Assembly (NCBI GenBank): GCA_016717165.1
Contig: JADKGA010000002.1
Coordinates: forward strand, 1,364,001-1,428,000
DNA from: Candidatus Lutibacillus vidarii
GTDB lineage: Bacteria; Actinomycetota; Actinomycetes; Actinomycetales; Dermatophilaceae
Direction of reading: 5' to 3'
DNA length: 64,000 bases
The translations under genes and the position numbers were made by a program. This document shows, in pieces, positions 24,815-33,096 of the stretch. Numbering within the stretch: position 1 is the stretch's first letter; each line of letters begins with the position of its first letter. The notes under the pieces were generated by a model. It was not told the origin of the DNA and made no database searches. It saw only the letters and a program-made list of their open reading frames with translations.

Positions 24815-26006
24815 GGAAGTCACGCACGACGCCCTCCCACCGATGCGGGTCGACATTCCACTCCTGACAGTGCCGGGCGACCCCGTCGTCGACGAAGGTG
24901 ACCAGGTCCGGGCGGAGCGCGGCCAACCGCATGCTCGGCGCCCCTGGGACGACATCGTCGTCGTGGGAGTGGACGATGAGCATCGGGTGGCGCAGCTCGG
25001 CGCTGCGGGTGACCCAGTCGGTGCGGCTGAGGTCGACCGGCTCGTGCAGGCCGATGAGCCAACGCCCCTGACGGGGGTGGCGCAGGATCCGGGTCGCGGC
25101 CGCGAGGACCGGCCACGGGGCGTGGTACTGCCCGAGGTGGAAGCGGAGCACCTCGGCCCAGTCGACGACCGGACCGTCGAGGACCACCGCCGCGACGTGC
25201 CCAGCCAGCGGCGACCGGTCCAGCAGCTGCAGGACGATCGCACCGCCCATCGACCACCCCACCAGGACGATCCGCTCGGCGCCACGAGCCAGCGCGAAGC
25301 GGACCGCCGACTCGACGTCACGCCACTCGGCCAGCCCGAGGTAGTAGCGCCCGTCCGGTCCCGGCGGTGCCTCCTGGTCGTTGCGATAGGTCGTCACCAG
25401 CGAGGTCAGCCCGAGCGCGTGCAGGGTCGGGAGGGCCCGCAGCGCCTCCTCGCGGCGAGCGCCGCGGCCGTGGACGAGGACCGCCCACGTCCCGGCTCCG
25501 GGCGCGTCGGCGGCACCGGGGACGACCCACGCGGGCAGGACGCCGGGCTCACCGGCGATCTCGACGTGCTCGGTCGGCAGGCCCAGGGCGCTCTGTGGCG
25601 TCCCCGCGAAGACATAAGGGTCCCACCGCGCCGGCCCGGGCGAGAGCCTGCCGACATCCACTCCGAGCAGGGCCCGGGTCACGGTCCCCCGGCCGGGATG
25701 GATCGAGCGGATGGCGCCGACCCGGCAGTGCCCGGCTCCCCCGTCGACCCACAGCCCGTAGGTCCCCGGCAGGACGGTCACCGGGGTGCGGCCGAGGACG
25801 ATCTCGTCGTCCGACACCGAGACGACAGTGACATCGTCGACCATCCGGTAGTCCGGGGTGAGCAGCCGCCTCGACAGCACGGTCGCCGCGCCCACAGCGG
25901 CGCCAGCGAAGGCGGTCGGGAGGGCGACCGCTGCCGCGGCCGCCACGTCGGTGAGCCGCCGGTTGCGTCCGGGGGTCGAGCCCGGTCGCGGTGCGGGGTC
26001 GCCCAT
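24774..26006 (-). CDS. Alpha/beta hydrolase, membrane-anchored
   Basis: The 410-residue protein has an N-terminal hydrophobic segment (about 20-42), a beta-rich 120-residue linker, then an alpha/beta hydrolase domain with nucleophile motif G-W-S-M-G-G, acid in H-S-H-D-D-D and histidine in A-R-H-C-Q-E-W. The orientation suggests the catalytic domain is outside the cytoplasm. The substrate is unknown. ATG 26006 follows GGAGG by eight bases. Confidence 0.83.
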   Translation of the reverse strand: MGDPAPRPGSTPGRNRRLTDVAAAAAVALPTAFAGAAVGAATVLSRRLLTPDYRMVDDVTVVSVSDDEIVLGRTPVTVLPGTYGLWVDGGAGHCRVGAIRSIHPGRGTVTRALLGVDVGRLSPGPARWDPYVFAGTPQSALGLPTEHVEIAGEPGVLPAWVVPGAADAPGAGTWAVLVHGRGARREEALRALPTLHALGLTSLVTTYRNDQEAPPGPDGRYYLGLAEWRDVESAVRFALARGAERIVLVGWSMGGAIVLQLLDRSPLAGHVAAVVLDGPVVDWAEVLRFHLGQYHAPWPVLAAATRILRHPRQGRWLIGLHEPVDLSRTDWVTRSAELRHPMLIVHSHDDDVVPGAPSMRLAALRPDLVTFVDDGVARHCQEWNVDPHRWEGVVRDFLTTTLSLGTPSAS

Positions 26007-26026
26007 GACGTCATCCTCCCCCGGGG

Positions 26027-28186
26027 TCAGGGCCTGCGGGCCAGGATGTCGGTGAGGTCGTAGGACACCGGCTCGTCGAGCTGGGCGTAGGTGCACGACG
26101 CCGGCTCACGGTCCGGTCGCCACCGGACGAACTGCGCCGTATGCCGGAAGCGCGCGCCCTCCATGTGGTCGTACTTGACCTCGACGACCCGGTCGGGCCG
26201 CAGCGGGACGAAGCTGAGGTCCTTGCCGACACTCCAGCGGCTGTACTCCGAGGAGCGTGGGGTCCGGGCCCCCTCCTCCTGTCGAGCCCAGGCCCACGGG
26301 TGGTCGTCGAAGGTCGTCACGAGCGGGGCAAGCTCGGTCATCAGCTCGCGCCGCCGCGCCATGGGGAAGGCCCCGATGACGCCGACGCTGGCCAGGGTGC
26401 CTGCATCGTCATACAGGCCGAGGAGCAGCGAGCCGACCGCATCCGGGCCGGAGGTGTGGACGCGGTAGCCGGCCACGACGCAGTCAGCGGTGCGGACGTG
26501 CTTGACCTTGACCATCGCCCGCTTGTTCGGCTGGTAGGTGCCGGTGAGCGGCTTGGCGACGATGCCGTCCAGGCCGGCGCCCTCGAACTGCTCGAACCAC
26601 CGCTGCGCTGCGGCGCGATCGGTGGTCGCGGGGGTGAGATGCACCGGAGGTGCGGCATCGGCGAGGGCCTCCTCGAGCAGCCGGCGGCGCCGGGCGAAGG
26701 GCTCGCCGGTGAGGTCCTGCTCGCCCAGCGCCAGCAGGTCGAAGGCGACGAAGGAGGCCGGCGTCTCCCCGGCGAGCCGCTTGACCCGGCTTGCGGCGGG
26801 GTGGATGCGCTGCTGGAGCAGCTCGAAGTCGAGCCGGTCGGCGCCGGGGCGGACCACGACGATCTCGCCGTCGACGACGCACCGCGGCGGGAGGCTGGCC
26901 AGGGCCGCGGTGACGATCTCGGGGAAGTACCGGGTCATCGGCTTCTCGTTGCGGCTGCCGATCTCGACCCGGTCACCGGAGCGGAAGATGATCGACCGGA
27001 AGCCGTCCCACTTCGGCTCGTAGAGGTAGTCCCCTTCAGGGACCGAGGGCATCGACGCGGCAAGCATCGGGGCGACCGGCGGCAGGACCGGGAGCGCCCA
27101 GGCGTCCCGTTCGGCGGCATCGCGCTCGGCCTTGGGCGCAAGGTAGTCCCCCTCGGCCCGGTCGGTCCGGCGCTTGCTCGGCTGGACCCGGGGCGGCTCG
27201 CCCGGCATCTTCGGGTAGTCGGGTGGGAAGGACAGCTCCCCGAGCCCGCGGTCCAGGTCGGCGGCCCATAGCCCCAGGGCAGGCAGGACCGAGCCGGCCT
27301 GGTCGTCCAGGCTCGCCCAGGGGTCCCCGAGCGCGGCAAGCCGCTGCGGGACGGTCCGCACGGTGAGCTCGGCCGGATCGACGGTCGGCAGCTCGGCCCA
27401 GGTCACCGGGGTGGAGACCGGCGCACCGGGCAGCGGACGCGGACTATAAGCCGCCGCGATGGTCCGGTCCCGGCAGGCCTGGTTGGAGTCGACGAAGACC
27501 TTCTCCCCCCGCTCCTCCTTCCACCAGGCGGTGGTGACGAGGTCGGGCAGCCGGCGCTCCAGCTCGCGGGCGATCCCGATCACCGCGTGCCGCACGTCGA
27601 GGAACTCGTGGGTCGGCTCGATCCGGGCGAAGACGTGGACCCCCCGGTTGCCGGAGGTCTTGGCGTAGGCGACCAGCCCGACCTCGGCCATGAGGTCGCG
27701 CAGCGCCAGCGCCGCCTCGACGGCGTCGGCGAAGCCGCGGCCGGGCTGCGGGTCCAGGTCGATCCGCAGCTCATCGGGGTTGTCCAGTGCGGGGCTCCCC
27801 ATCCCGCGGACCGGCCACGGGTGGAAGGTCACCGTGTTCATCTGGACCGCCCACACCGCCGCGCCGATCTCGTCGACGACCAGCTGCGCGTGCCGCCGTC
27901 CCGAGGGGTACCGGCACATGACCGTCCGGACCCAGTCCGGCACGCCCTGCGGCGGGTTCTTCGAGTAGAAGGCCTCACCCTCGATGCCGGTCGGGAAGCG
28001 CTGCAGGGTGACCGGGCGGCCGGCCAGGGCCCGCAGCAGCGCCGGACCCACGGCGGCGACATACTGCGCCAGCTCGCCCTTGGTGATCCCGCTGTCCGGC
28101 CACAGCACTCGGTCGGGGCTGGTGACCCGGACCTCCCGGACCTGCCCGCCCGGCCCGGGGACCGTCACCGTCATCGCCTCACCCAT
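26027..28186 (-). CDS. ligD: Polymerase-ligase fusion for end joining (LigD without phosphoesterase domain)
   Basis: In 719 residues an N-terminal primase-type polymerase (about 10-290, catalytic D143-L-D145 and D233) is joined by a linker to an ATP-dependent DNA ligase (about 365-719, nucleotidyl lysine K392 in K-W-D-G). Mycobacterial LigD has polymerase, 3'-phosphoesterase and ligase modules; the phosphoesterase is missing here. It should repair double-strand breaks with Ku, whose gene is not in the window. ATG 28186 is six bases after a TACCCT box and has no ribosome-binding site. Confidence 0.9.
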   Translation of the reverse strand: MGEAMTVTVPGPGGQVREVRVTSPDRVLWPDSGITKGELAQYVAAVGPALLRALAGRPVTLQRFPTGIEGEAFYSKNPPQGVPDWVRTVMCRYPSGRRHAQLVVDEIGAAVWAVQMNTVTFHPWPVRGMGSPALDNPDELRIDLDPQPGRGFADAVEAALALRDLMAEVGLVAYAKTSGNRGVHVFARIEPTHEFLDVRHAVIGIARELERRLPDLVTTAWWKEERGEKVFVDSNQACRDRTIAAAYSPRPLPGAPVSTPVTWAELPTVDPAELTVRTVPQRLAALGDPWASLDDQAGSVLPALGLWAADLDRGLGELSFPPDYPKMPGEPPRVQPSKRRTDRAEGDYLAPKAERDAAERDAWALPVLPPVAPMLAASMPSVPEGDYLYEPKWDGFRSIIFRSGDRVEIGSRNEKPMTRYFPEIVTAALASLPPRCVVDGEIVVVRPGADRLDFELLQQRIHPAASRVKRLAGETPASFVAFDLLALGEQDLTGEPFARRRRLLEEALADAAPPVHLTPATTDRAAAQRWFEQFEGAGLDGIVAKPLTGTYQPNKRAMVKVKHVRTADCVVAGYRVHTSGPDAVGSLLLGLYDDAGTLASVGVIGAFPMARRRELMTELAPLVTTFDDHPWAWARQEEGARTPRSSEYSRWSVGKDLSFVPLRPDRVVEVKYDHMEGARFRHTAQFVRWRPDREPASCTYAQLDEPVSYDLTDILARRP

Positions 28187-28192
28187 CCGCGA

Positions 28193-28202
28193 AGGGTACC
28201 CT
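28193..28202. promoter_or_regulatory. Back-to-back -10 boxes of ligD and msrB in one palindrome
   Basis: AGGGTACCCT is a perfect palindrome that reads TACCCT on both strands, the two hexamers sharing the central TA. On the minus strand it is six bases from the ligD ATG (leaderless). On the plus strand it would start msrB transcription about 25 bases before its ATG. Polymerase could hardly occupy both at once. Confidence 0.5.
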
Positions 28203-28234
28203 TCCCCCACCCCGTCCTGATGCGAGGAGCGACC

Positions 28235-28669
28235 ATGTCCGACGGCACATATGACGTCAAGCGCACCGAGGAGCAGTGGCGCCGGCTGCTCAGCCCGGAG
28301 GAGTTCCGGGTGCTGCGCCAGGCAGGCACGGAGGCGCCGTTCACCGGGGAGTACACCGACACCACGACCGAGGGGGTCTACTCGTGCCGGGCGTGCAGCG
28401 CCGAGCTCTTCCGCAGCGAGACCAAGTTCGACTCGCACTGCGGCTGGCCCTCCTTCTACGGTCCGCTCGCGCAGGACCGGGTCGAGTATGTCGAGGACCG
28501 CTCGCTGGGCCGGGTCCGCACCGAGGTGCGCTGCGCCTCGTGCGGCTCGCATCTCGGGCACGTCTTCGAGGGCGAGGGCTATGACACGCCCACCGACCTG
28601 AGGTACTGCATCAACTCGGTCTGCCTCACCCTGGAGCCGACGGGGTCGGACAGCCCGCCGCCGTCGTGA
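28235..28669 (+). CDS. msrB: Peptide methionine (R)-S-oxide reductase
   Basis: The 144-residue MsrB repairs R-methionine sulfoxide. The four zinc ligands are C51-x2-C54 and C100-x2-C103; the catalytic cysteine is C125 in R-Y-C-I-N, with possible recycling cysteine C130. ATG 28235 has GAGGAG upstream. The divergent partner is the end-joining ligase, so both may respond to oxidative damage (inference). Confidence 0.95.
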   Translation: MSDGTYDVKRTEEQWRRLLSPEEFRVLRQAGTEAPFTGEYTDTTTEGVYSCRACSAELFRSETKFDSHCGWPSFYGPLAQDRVEYVEDRSLGRVRTEVRCASCGSHLGHVFEGEGYDTPTDLRYCINSVCLTLEPTGSDSPPPS

Positions 28670-28684
28670 CCTGATCGTGACGCA

Positions 28685-28707
28685 GCCGCGGGGAACCCCG
28701 CCGCGGC
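28685..28707 (+). terminator. Possible terminator after msrB
   Basis: GCCGCGG...CCGCGGC forms a 7-base-pair stem with a 9-base loop, 16 bases past the msrB stop. No T tract follows. Confidence 0.4.
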
Positions 28708-28756
28708 CGGGCCCCTCCAAGTGCTGACCGAACCCGTCACGCCCAGGAGGTCCGCC

Positions 28757-29785
28757 ATGACCGCCACACCAGCCTCGCGTCTCGCCCACCTCGCCGCTGC
28801 CGCCGCCCTCGGTCTGGCCCTCGCCGCATGCTCCGGTGCGAGCGAGACCAGCTCAACCGTCGCCCCCGCCGGCGCCGGGGTCGTGCAGGACGGCATCGCC
28901 CCGGCCGACCGCGGTGCGCTGGCTGCAGGCTCCGGCGGGGCAGCCGCAGGGTCCAAGCCCGCCGCGGCGAACGCGGGCAAGGGCACGACGATCCTTCCGG
29001 GCGCTCCGACCGGACGGGCGCTCGCGCGCACCGCGGCACTGACCGTCACCGTGCCGGATGTGACCGTAGCCGCCCAGAAGGTCCGGACGATCACCGCAGG
29101 GGCGAAGGGTCTGGTCCTCCAGGAGGCGCTCTACAGCGGGACCGACCCGAACCCCCAGCCGGGCACCGACAGCAAGGGCGGGGCGCCGTCGGTCTCGCCG
29201 GGCTCGACGATGGTCCTGGAGATCCCGACCACGGGCCTGGACACCGCCCTCGACCAGCTCGGTGCTCTCGGGCACATCGAGAGCCGGTCGGCGTCCACCG
29301 AGGACCTCACCACCGGCATCGTCGACGTCCAGTCCCGCCTGACGACGATGAAGGCCAGCCTGGCCAGGGTGCGCGCGCTCATGGACAAGGCGACGACGCT
29401 GAGCCAGGTCGTCGAGCTGGAGGCCCAGGTGGCCCAGCGGGAGGCCGACCTCGAGTCCCTGACCGCGACCCTTGCGAGCATGCAGGGCCGGGTGGACACC
29501 GCCACGGTCACGCTCAACCTCATGACGGCCGCATCGACGGCCACGACCGAGGCCGACTCCGGCTTCCTCTCCGGGCTGCGTGCCGGGTGGGAGGGGCTGG
29601 TCAAGGGAACTGCCGTGGCGCTGACCGTGCTCGGGCTGGCGATGCCCTTCCTCCTCGTCGCGGCGGCCATCGGCATACCGCTGCTGCGGTGGCGTCGCCG
29701 GCAGCGCGGCGCCGCACAGGTGCCGCAGACGCAACCGGCGCCTGCTGCCGCGCAGGAGGCGGAGCAGACGCCGGTCGAGGTCTAG
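28757..29785 (+). CDS. DUF4349 lipoprotein
   Basis: The 342-residue protein has a lipoprotein signal with lipobox L-A-A-C25, an Ala/Gly-rich spacer, the DUF4349 domain (about 90-275) with a long coiled-coil segment (about 195-255), one transmembrane helix (about 290-312) and a basic, then Pro/Gln-rich tail. Lipid anchor plus C-terminal helix implies both ends are at the membrane with the coiled coil outside. Function is unknown. CAGGAGG precedes the ATG at 28757. Confidence 0.82.
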   Translation: MTATPASRLAHLAAAAALGLALAACSGASETSSTVAPAGAGVVQDGIAPADRGALAAGSGGAAAGSKPAAANAGKGTTILPGAPTGRALARTAALTVTVPDVTVAAQKVRTITAGAKGLVLQEALYSGTDPNPQPGTDSKGGAPSVSPGSTMVLEIPTTGLDTALDQLGALGHIESRSASTEDLTTGIVDVQSRLTTMKASLARVRALMDKATTLSQVVELEAQVAQREADLESLTATLASMQGRVDTATVTLNLMTAASTATTEADSGFLSGLRAGWEGLVKGTAVALTVLGLAMPFLLVAAAIGIPLLRWRRRQRGAAQVPQTQPAPAAAQEAEQTPVEV

Positions 29786-29798
29786 CGCGGTCGCGGCG

Positions 29799-30866
29799 TC
29801 AGAGCCGGGGGAAGTACTTGAACGGGAGGTCGCCGCTCTCGTGGTCGGTACTGGCCGGACCGACGATGAGCGGGTCCGGCCGACCGACGACGGCCTCGTT
29901 CTTGCTCGGGTAGTCGACCTGGGCGAGCACGACCCGCATCGCCTCGAGCCTGGCCCGCTTCTTGTCGTTGCTCTTGATGACGACCCACGGGGCGTCGCCG
30001 GTGCTCGTATAGAAGAACATCGCCTCCTTCGCCTCGGTGTAGTCGTCCCAGCGGTCCAGGCTGGCCATGTCCGTCGGGGAGAGCTTCCACTGGCGCACCG
30101 GGTCCAGGCGCCGGGCGTCGAAGCGGCGCATCTGCTCGGCGTGACCCACCGAGAACCACATCTTGATGACCTGGATGCCGGCGTTGACGAGCATCCGCTC
30201 GAACTCCGGGGTCTCCCTCATGAAGTTGAGGTACTGCTGCGGGGTGCAGTAGCCCATGACCCGCTCGACGCCGGCGCGGTTGTACCAGGACCGGTCCATG
30301 AAGACGATCTCGCCGCCGCTGGGCAGGTGCTGGACGTAGCGCTGGAAGTACCACTGGGTGATCTCGCGCTCGGTCGGCTTGTCGAGGGCGACGACCCGGG
30401 CACCGCGGGGGTTGAGGTGCTCCATGAAGCGCTTGATCGAGCCGCCCTTGCCGGCGGCGTCGCGGCCTTCGCAGATGACGAGCAGCTTGGTCCCGGACTC
30501 CTTGACATGCTTCTGCAGCTTGAGCAGCTCGATCTGCAGCAGCCGCTTGGTCTCCTCGTACTTCTCCGTGGAGAGCTTCTTGTCGTACGGATAGCCCTGA
30601 CGCCACGCGGGCAGCGGCTTGTCGGGGCGCCCGGGTTCGGACTCGGCCGCGGTCGAGTCGGCGGGGGTGTCATCGACGCCGAGGAGCTCGTCGAGGGAGG
30701 AGATCTCCGCGGCCTCGACGGTGACGACCTCGGGGCCGGCGGTCACTGCTGCGGACGGTCGTGGGACGGCCTTGGCGGCGGCGACCCGCTTGGCCGTGGT
30801 TGCTGGGGTGGCTGGGGTGGTTCGGGTGGTTCGGGTGGTTCGGGCGCGGGACACACGCTGGGTCAT
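29799..30866 (-). CDS. PPK2-family polyphosphate kinase (second copy)
   Basis: This 355-residue protein has Walker A G134-R-D-A-A-G-K-G-G142 and Walker B D191-R-S-W-Y-N. The first 30 residues are Thr/Arg-rich, partly from a 10-base tandem repeat (about 30808-30843) giving T-T-R-T-T-R-T-T, followed by an acidic stretch before the catalytic domain at about 90. Only about 6 kb separates it from the other PPK2 gene; the two differ in motif detail (D-A-A-G-K versus D-T-S-G-K), so substrate or direction may differ. GGAGG lies five bases before the ATG. Confidence 0.92.
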   Translation of the reverse strand: MTQRVSRARTTRTTRTTPATPATTAKRVAAAKAVPRPSAAVTAGPEVVTVEAAEISSLDELLGVDDTPADSTAAESEPGRPDKPLPAWRQGYPYDKKLSTEKYEETKRLLQIELLKLQKHVKESGTKLLVICEGRDAAGKGGSIKRFMEHLNPRGARVVALDKPTEREITQWYFQRYVQHLPSGGEIVFMDRSWYNRAGVERVMGYCTPQQYLNFMRETPEFERMLVNAGIQVIKMWFSVGHAEQMRRFDARRLDPVRQWKLSPTDMASLDRWDDYTEAKEAMFFYTSTGDAPWVVIKSNDKKRARLEAMRVVLAQVDYPSKNEAVVGRPDPLIVGPASTDHESGDLPFKYFPRL

Positions 30867-31013
30867 CTGTACCTCCGGGCACACGGGGGGTCGAGGTCGG
30901 CACGGGCCCGTTCACGGTAGCCGCCAGGTGAACGCCAGGTGACGGACCAAGGTCCCACGGGGCCGTGGGCGGTGGTGCGGCGTGGCTGCACGGCTCCCGG
31001 GCGAGCCGCGACC

Positions 31014-31019
31014 TAGTCT
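31014..31019 (+). promoter_or_regulatory. -10 box of DUF3000 gene (leaderless)
   Basis: TAGTCT is followed by six bases and the ATG at 31026; no ribosome-binding site is present. Confidence 0.45.
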
Positions 31020-31025
31020 CAAGCC

Positions 31026-31607
31026 ATGCGGACCCGACGCCTCCCCCGGGACCACGCGGTCGTCTTCGCCCGCGTGGTCTCCGAGCTGCGGGTCGCCGTC
31101 GCCCGCCCCGAGGTCCGCCTCACCGAGGTGCCCGCCCCAGGTCGCATCGCGCCATACGCGTATGCCGTGACGGCGGACGTCAGCGAGGTGAGCAGCGACG
31201 AGGATCTCGCCACGGGGCGCTTCGTTCTCCTCTACGACCCGGCCGCGCCCGCCCCATGGGACGGGCAGTGGCGGGTCGTCACCTTCGCGCGAGCCGAGCT
31301 CGAGCCCGAGCTTGCCACCGACCCGCTGCTGGGTGCGGTGGGGTGGAGCTGGCTCATGGACGCCATCGACTCGGTGCAGGCGCAGGTCACCGCCGAGGCC
31401 GGGACGGTGACCCGGGTAGTGTCGGAGAGCTTCGCCGGACTGGACGAGCGGCCGCCGTCCGTGGAGATGGAGATCCGGGCCTCCTGGACCCCGACCGACG
31501 ACGATCCGGCACGTCATCTCCAGGCGTGGCTTAGTCTGGTGTGCACGATCGCCGGACTGCCTCCGCTGCCGGACGGTGTCGTGGCACTCCCGGGACAGCG
31601 TCGCTGA
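31026..31607 (+). CDS. DUF3000 protein
   Basis: The 193-residue soluble protein belongs to an actinobacterial family found just upstream of ribonuclease D, as here. A conserved E-x-R-A-S-W segment lies near residue 155. Function is unknown; the fixed neighbourhood suggests a link to RNA processing. Confidence 0.82.
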   Translation: MRTRRLPRDHAVVFARVVSELRVAVARPEVRLTEVPAPGRIAPYAYAVTADVSEVSSDEDLATGRFVLLYDPAAPAPWDGQWRVVTFARAELEPELATDPLLGAVGWSWLMDAIDSVQAQVTAEAGTVTRVVSESFAGLDERPPSVEMEIRASWTPTDDDPARHLQAWLSLVCTIAGLPPLPDGVVALPGQRR

Positions 31608-31671
31608 CCTCCGGGCTGGACAGCGCCCCCGGACGGCCCCGTCCGAGGTGGCCGAGAACGATGGTGGGTTG

Positions 31672-32985
31672 ATGACGTCGGACGAGCTGAGCCCGGTCGG
31701 GCCGAGGCAACGCCGACGGTTCCGGGCAGCGCGTCGATCGGCTCCGGCCGCCCCCGAGGTTCCGGCCGAGGTCGACCCCACCGCAACCGAGAGTGGCGCG
31801 GTCCCCTTGGACATGCCCGCCGAGGGGGTGCCGGATGTCATCACCGACGCGGACGCCCTGGATGTGGCGGTGGCGGCCCTGGCCGCCGGCTCCGGACCCG
31901 TGGCGATCGACGCGGAGCGCGCCTCGGGCTACCGCTACGGCCAGCGCGCCTATCTCGTCCAGCTCAACCGGCGCGGCGCCGGCACCGTGCTCATCGACCC
32001 GATCGCCTGCCCCGACCTCTCCGGCCTGTCCGCCGCGATCGAGGATGCCGAGTGGGTCCTCCACGCGGCCACCCAGGACCTGCCCTGCCTGACCGAGCTC
32101 GGCCTGCGGCCGCGCCGCCTCTTCGACACCGAGCTCGGCGCCCGACTGGCCGGCCAGCCCCGGGTCGGCCTGGGTGCCGTCGTCGAGCACTACCTCGGCG
32201 TCATCCTCGCGAAGGAGCACTCCGCGGCCGACTGGTCGACCCGGCCCTTGCCCGAGCCGTGGCTGCGGTATGCCGCCCTCGACGTCGAGCTCCTCGTCGA
32301 CCTGCGCGACGCCGTCCATGCCGACCTCCAGGCGTCGGGCAAGCTGGCCTGGGCGCAGGAGGAGTTCCACGCGCTGCTCGACTTCACCGGGCCGCCGCCT
32401 CGGGTCGACCCCTGGCGGCGCACCTCGGGCATGCACCGGATCCGCAAGGCCAAGGACCTCGCCGTCGTCCGGGAGCTCTGGTACGCCCGGGACGCCCTCG
32501 CCGCGGAGCGGGACGTCTCACCGGGCCGGATCCTCCCGGACCTGACCATCGTCGAGCTGGCGGCCGCCCCCACCGTCACACCGGCCGTCATCGCCGAGAC
32601 GAAGGAGCTGCGACCGGCCCGACGCAACAGCGAGGTCTGGGTCGCCGCGGTCGCTCGTGCTCGGGCCCTGCCCTCGGGGTCCTGGCCGCCCACCTCGCTG
32701 CCCTCCGGCGCGCCCCCGCCGATCCGGTCCTGGGCCGAGCGCGACCCGGCCGCCGCCCGCCGGCTCGAGCTGGTCCGGGCCACGTTGACCACCCTGTCCG
32801 AGGAGCTCGCCATCCCGGCCGAGAACCTCATCACCCCCGATCTCATGCGGCGCGTCCTGTGGTTCCCGCCCGCCGGGCCGGCCGAGGTCCCCGCCGCACT
32901 GTCCCTGGCCGGCGCCCGCCCGTGGCAGGTCGAGCTCATCGGGCCGGCCATCGCCCGCTCGCTGGAGGAGCACCCGCCCGCCTGA
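31672..32985 (+). CDS. Ribonuclease D-like 3'-5' exonuclease
   Basis: The 437-residue protein has a DEDDy exonuclease domain (about 55-235) with motif I D80-A-E82, motif II H-A-A-T-Q-D and motif III Y-A-A-L-D, then an HRDC domain (about 255-330) and a C-terminal HRDC-like region. It should trim tRNA or other structured RNA. The basic, Pro-rich first 50 residues are poorly conserved. ATG 31672 has only a weak GGTGGG upstream; an earlier GTG (about 31650) is possible. Confidence 0.88.
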   Translation: MTSDELSPVGPRQRRRFRAARRSAPAAPEVPAEVDPTATESGAVPLDMPAEGVPDVITDADALDVAVAALAAGSGPVAIDAERASGYRYGQRAYLVQLNRRGAGTVLIDPIACPDLSGLSAAIEDAEWVLHAATQDLPCLTELGLRPRRLFDTELGARLAGQPRVGLGAVVEHYLGVILAKEHSAADWSTRPLPEPWLRYAALDVELLVDLRDAVHADLQASGKLAWAQEEFHALLDFTGPPPRVDPWRRTSGMHRIRKAKDLAVVRELWYARDALAAERDVSPGRILPDLTIVELAAAPTVTPAVIAETKELRPARRNSEVWVAAVARARALPSGSWPPTSLPSGAPPPIRSWAERDPAAARRLELVRATLTTLSEELAIPAENLITPDLMRRVLWFPPAGPAEVPAALSLAGARPWQVELIGPAIARSLEEHPPA

Positions 32986-33096
32986 GTGGGTGACAGCGAT
33001 CACGAACGCCGGGCCGCCCGCCACGGGCTGGGGTTGTTACCGGCCAGTAGGCTAGGACCGTTCCCGATCCTGACCATCGAAGCCCAGGGAGGCACC

